64,000 bases of DNA from Candidatus Aminicenantes bacterium UBA1061 (lineage in GTDB: Bacteria > Acidobacteriota > Aminicenantia > Aminicenantales > Saccharicenantaceae). The notes beneath the pieces were generated by a model. The model saw nothing but the letters and a program-made list of their open reading frames with translations, was not told the DNA's origin and did no database searches. The stretch is from NCBI GenBank assembly GCA_002316315.1, contig DCDG01000052.1, forward strand, positions 100,873 through 164,872. The letters are read 5' to 3'. The position numbers were made by a program, and so were the translations under genes. This document shows positions 62,032 to 64,000 of the stretch, piece by piece; position 1 is the first letter of the stretch; each line of letters starts with the position of its first letter.

Positions 62032-63279
62032 CTAATTGTATTTAAACAGTGGCAGCGGAAAAAACAACAGCTGCTGGCTGTTTGTAACCTGCTGATTGAA
62101 TTCACCCCTGTATTTTTCTTTTAAAGGTTCAGCCGGTTGAAATTTCCAGCTTAGAGGATTGACATACTGGCCATGGTAAATGAGGCGGTAATCAAGGTGT
62201 GGGCCGGTTGATTCGCCGCTTGACCCGACATAGCCAATGATCTGACCACTCCTGACCCTGACTCCTTGCTGAATTCCGGGGCCAAGGCGGCTCAGGTGTA
62301 AATACATAGTTTCGTAAGAACGTTTGTGCTTGATTTTAACCATTCGCCCGGCTCCACCATTCCAGCCGGCAAAGGTCACGACTCCATCAGCTGTGGCCTG
62401 AACAGGAGTACCAACTGGCGCAGCGAAGTCCACGCCATAATGAGGGCGGTAAATTTTTCTAATCGGATGCAAACGATTTAGGCTGAATCTTGATGAAATC
62501 CGGGTATATTTTAATGGTGACTTCAAAAATTCCCGGCGAAGTGAATTTCCTTTAGAATCAAAATAATCTGTCTGGCCCGAATCAGGAAATGTAAATCGAA
62601 AAGCTTCAAAGAGGCGCCCCTGATTTAAAAAACAAGCGGCCAGAATCTGCTCATAACTGCCAAAATGGCCATTGATATATTTTTTTTCAACCAGAAGCCT
62701 GAAGACATCTCCTTTCCTAAGATCAATATAGAAATCTATCTCCCAGCCAAAGATGTCGGCCAGCATTAAAGCCAGTAGATCCTGTTCTCCCGCTTTATTA
62801 ACGGCAGAAATAAGAGAATCTTCAATGACTCCTTCCATTAAAACCAGTTTTTTTTCTATCGGATAATTGATAATTCTGGCCACCGCCTGACCTTCCTTGA
62901 GGTTTATATCAAGATAGCGTTCAGCATCAAGATCAAGTTGAAGCCCGATGAAACGATCTTCCTTCTTAAGCAGTCTTAGCTCCCGGCCGGCTGGAATCCG
63001 GGCCAGATCATAGACCGGTTTGATTTGATTCCGGATATCCAATACCTGAGAGACAGTAAAGCCCCTGGCCGTTAAAAGGTCAGTAATTGTCTGACCCGAA
63101 AGTACGGTGATTTTCTCAGTTGTAACCGGGACCTCGTTCAATATGACGTCAGCTGGCTGGGCTTTAGCTTCAGGTTTTTGTTTTCTATCAGTGATAGAAA
63201 AGAATAAGATCAGAACAATGGCTGCTACCAGAGAAAAAAATAAAGCTACTCGCCTGACTTTCCTGCGATTCATTTTCAC
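62032..63279 (-). CDS. M23-family peptidoglycan endopeptidase (MepM/NlpD-like)
   Basis: A 415-residue envelope protein: one N-terminal membrane segment (about 10-29), a LysM-like/OapA-type region (about 55-105), a second beta region, and a C-terminal LytM/M23 domain (about 255-385). Zinc ligands His280 and Asp284 (HYGVD) are present, and the last motif is HLD (His361, Asp363) where the classical form is HxH. SRFSLNRLHPIRKIYRPHYGVD is typical of the MepM group. It would cut cross-links in DAP-type peptidoglycan. It sits 17 bp after pssA. Confidence 0.88.
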   Translation of the reverse strand: MKMNRRKVRRVALFFSLVAAIVLILFFSITDRKQKPEAKAQPADVILNEVPVTTEKITVLSGQTITDLLTARGFTVSQVLDIRNQIKPVYDLARIPAGRELRLLKKEDRFIGLQLDLDAERYLDINLKEGQAVARIINYPIEKKLVLMEGVIEDSLISAVNKAGEQDLLALMLADIFGWEIDFYIDLRKGDVFRLLVEKKYINGHFGSYEQILAACFLNQGRLFEAFRFTFPDSGQTDYFDSKGNSLRREFLKSPLKYTRISSRFSLNRLHPIRKIYRPHYGVDFAAPVGTPVQATADGVVTFAGWNGGAGRMVKIKHKRSYETMYLHLSRLGPGIQQGVRVRSGQIIGYVGSSGESTGPHLDYRLIYHGQYVNPLSWKFQPAEPLKEKYRGEFNQQVTNSQQLLFFPLPLFKYN

Positions 63280-63296
63280 TGTGCAATCCGGGAAAG

Positions 63297-64000
63297 CTAA
63301 TGATTTAAATCGGCTGTTTTCAGGGACTTTTTTGCCTGTCGTTTCTTCGACAACGTCTTTTTGATGCTGGTTACCAGATAATTAACCGGTCCGGAAAGGG
63401 CATTAAGCGTAAAGCAGATGAGCAAGGCATGTTTTGGCTTGAACAGTAAACCGCCTATAATAACGGCCAGAGCCAGGGCGTTTTTGATATCAATCGGCCG
63501 GTTTACAAAGTAGTTGATAAAATTACGGTAACGAATAGAACTAACCATTAACAGGCTGATTATGACCACGATAAATGCCACGCAAAGGGCAACTCGCAGA
63601 TCATAATTAGGTGCCGGGTGGAAAATGACCAGAGAGGCGATAAAAACAGAAGCCGAAGGAACAGTCAGGCCCTGGTAATACCTTTTGTCGGGAGCAGTTT
63701 TGGTTTTTACATTAAATCTGGCCAATCTTAAAAGGCCGGCGGCAGCAAACAGAAAGCTAAAAAAAACACCAGCATAATGGGCTGGTTTTAATGCCCAGAA
63801 ATAAATAAGCAAAGAGGTGGAAGTAGCAAAGGAAACAGCATCAGCCAGAGAATCAAGCTGCAGTCCAAAATCAGAAGAGGTCTTGGTAGCCCTGGCTACC
63901 AGTCCGTCCAGGCCATCGAGGCAGGCAGCAAAAATTATCCACCAAGCTGCCCAGCGATACTTGCCATAAAAAGTGGAAGTTAAACTCAGAAAACCAAAAA
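63297..64000 (-). CDS. pssA: CDP-diacylglycerol--serine O-phosphatidyltransferase PssA (5' end beyond window)
   Basis: The minus-strand frame stays open to the window edge, so the true start lies outside. The first visible part contains DGLDGLVAR...GLQLDSLAD, the CDP-alcohol phosphatidyltransferase signature, followed by several transmembrane helices and a Lys-rich tail. The order and the RLARFN and QGLTVPSASV segments are like PssA rather than PgsA. It makes phosphatidylserine, the precursor of phosphatidylethanolamine. A psd gene would be expected just upstream, outside the window. Confidence 0.9.
   Translation of the reverse strand, partial: FGFLSLTSTFYGKYRWAAWWIIFAACLDGLDGLVARATKTSSDFGLQLDSLADAVSFATSTSLLIYFWALKPAHYAGVFFSFLFAAAGLLRLARFNVKTKTAPDKRYYQGLTVPSASVFIASLVIFHPAPNYDLRVALCVAFIVVIISLLMVSSIRYRNFINYFVNRPIDIKNALALAVIIGGLLFKPKHALLICFTLNALSGPVNYLVTSIKKTLSKKRQAKKSLKTADLNH

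Overview
The window looks like the core genome of a Gram-negative, probably anaerobic, heterotrophic bacterium of moderate G+C. Gram-negative features are an Omp85 beta-barrel protein, a FadL-type porin, a PilQ secretin, lipoproteins with lipoboxes, and a MurE with the DNPR signature for meso-diaminopimelate. The gene mix is typical of the Acidobacteriota/Aminicenantes part of the tree: MglA-type GTPase, archaeal-type FBP aldolase/phosphatase, YvlB/LiaX-like domain proteins beside an ECF sigma factor, and many short, tightly packed operons. That placement is inference from gene content only. There is no phage, IS element or CRISPR array; one tRNA gene is present.

Layout. (1) 1-4.4 kb, + strand: end of a possible TamB-like gene, an Omp85 protein with about seven POTRA repeats, a SurA-N-like protein and fabD. 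(2) 4.4-12.2 kb: pgsA (-), mutS (+), an acidic small protein (-), clpB (+) and a FadL-family porin (+). (3) 12.3-19.4 kb: tRNA-Phe (-), then a + strand run of a DUF465 protein, a catalytically dead Asd/USG-1-like protein, yicC, gmk, coaBC, type-4 uracil-DNA glycosylase and a PriA whose helicase motifs are lost. (4) 19.5-25.7 kb, - strand: coaD-pilM-pilN-pilO-pilP-pilQ-lipoprotein. (5) 26-31.4 kb: phosphohexomutase and an FtsB-like protein (+), sppA (-), and a large secreted protein with papain/NlpC-like residues (+). (6) 31.5-35.1 kb, +: an RRM protein, a small lipoprotein, an ECF sigma factor, a zinc-type anti-sigma factor and two exported proteins sharing a C-terminal domain, closed by a strong terminator. 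(7) 35.2-42.9 kb: isocitrate/isopropylmalate dehydrogenase-family enzyme, tsaB, rimI (+), truA and a LOG-like protein (-), MglA-like GTPase, comM and an APC permease (+). (8) 42.9-59.9 kb, - strand: a nearly complete dcw cluster, mraZ-rsmH-ftsL-ftsI-murE-murF-mraY-murD-ftsW-murG-murC-ftsQ-ftsA-ftsZ, with hutI coupled to its end. (9) 60-64 kb, - strand: pssA (cut by the window edge), an M23 peptidase, FBP aldolase/phosphatase and a Nudix-DUF2007 fusion.

Much of the window concerns the envelope: outer-membrane assembly, phospholipid heads (PgsA, PssA), peptidoglycan precursors and division, type IV pilus alignment, and an envelope-type ECF regulon. Good sigma-70 promoters (TTGAC- and TATAAT-like boxes 15-18 bp apart) precede most transcription units. 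The mraZ promoter is followed by three GGGA boxes at 10-bp spacing, the last overlapping the mraZ start codon. The least explained parts are the ECF operon with its paired-domain proteins, the 602-residue secreted protein, the degenerate PriA and the degenerate Asd-like protein.
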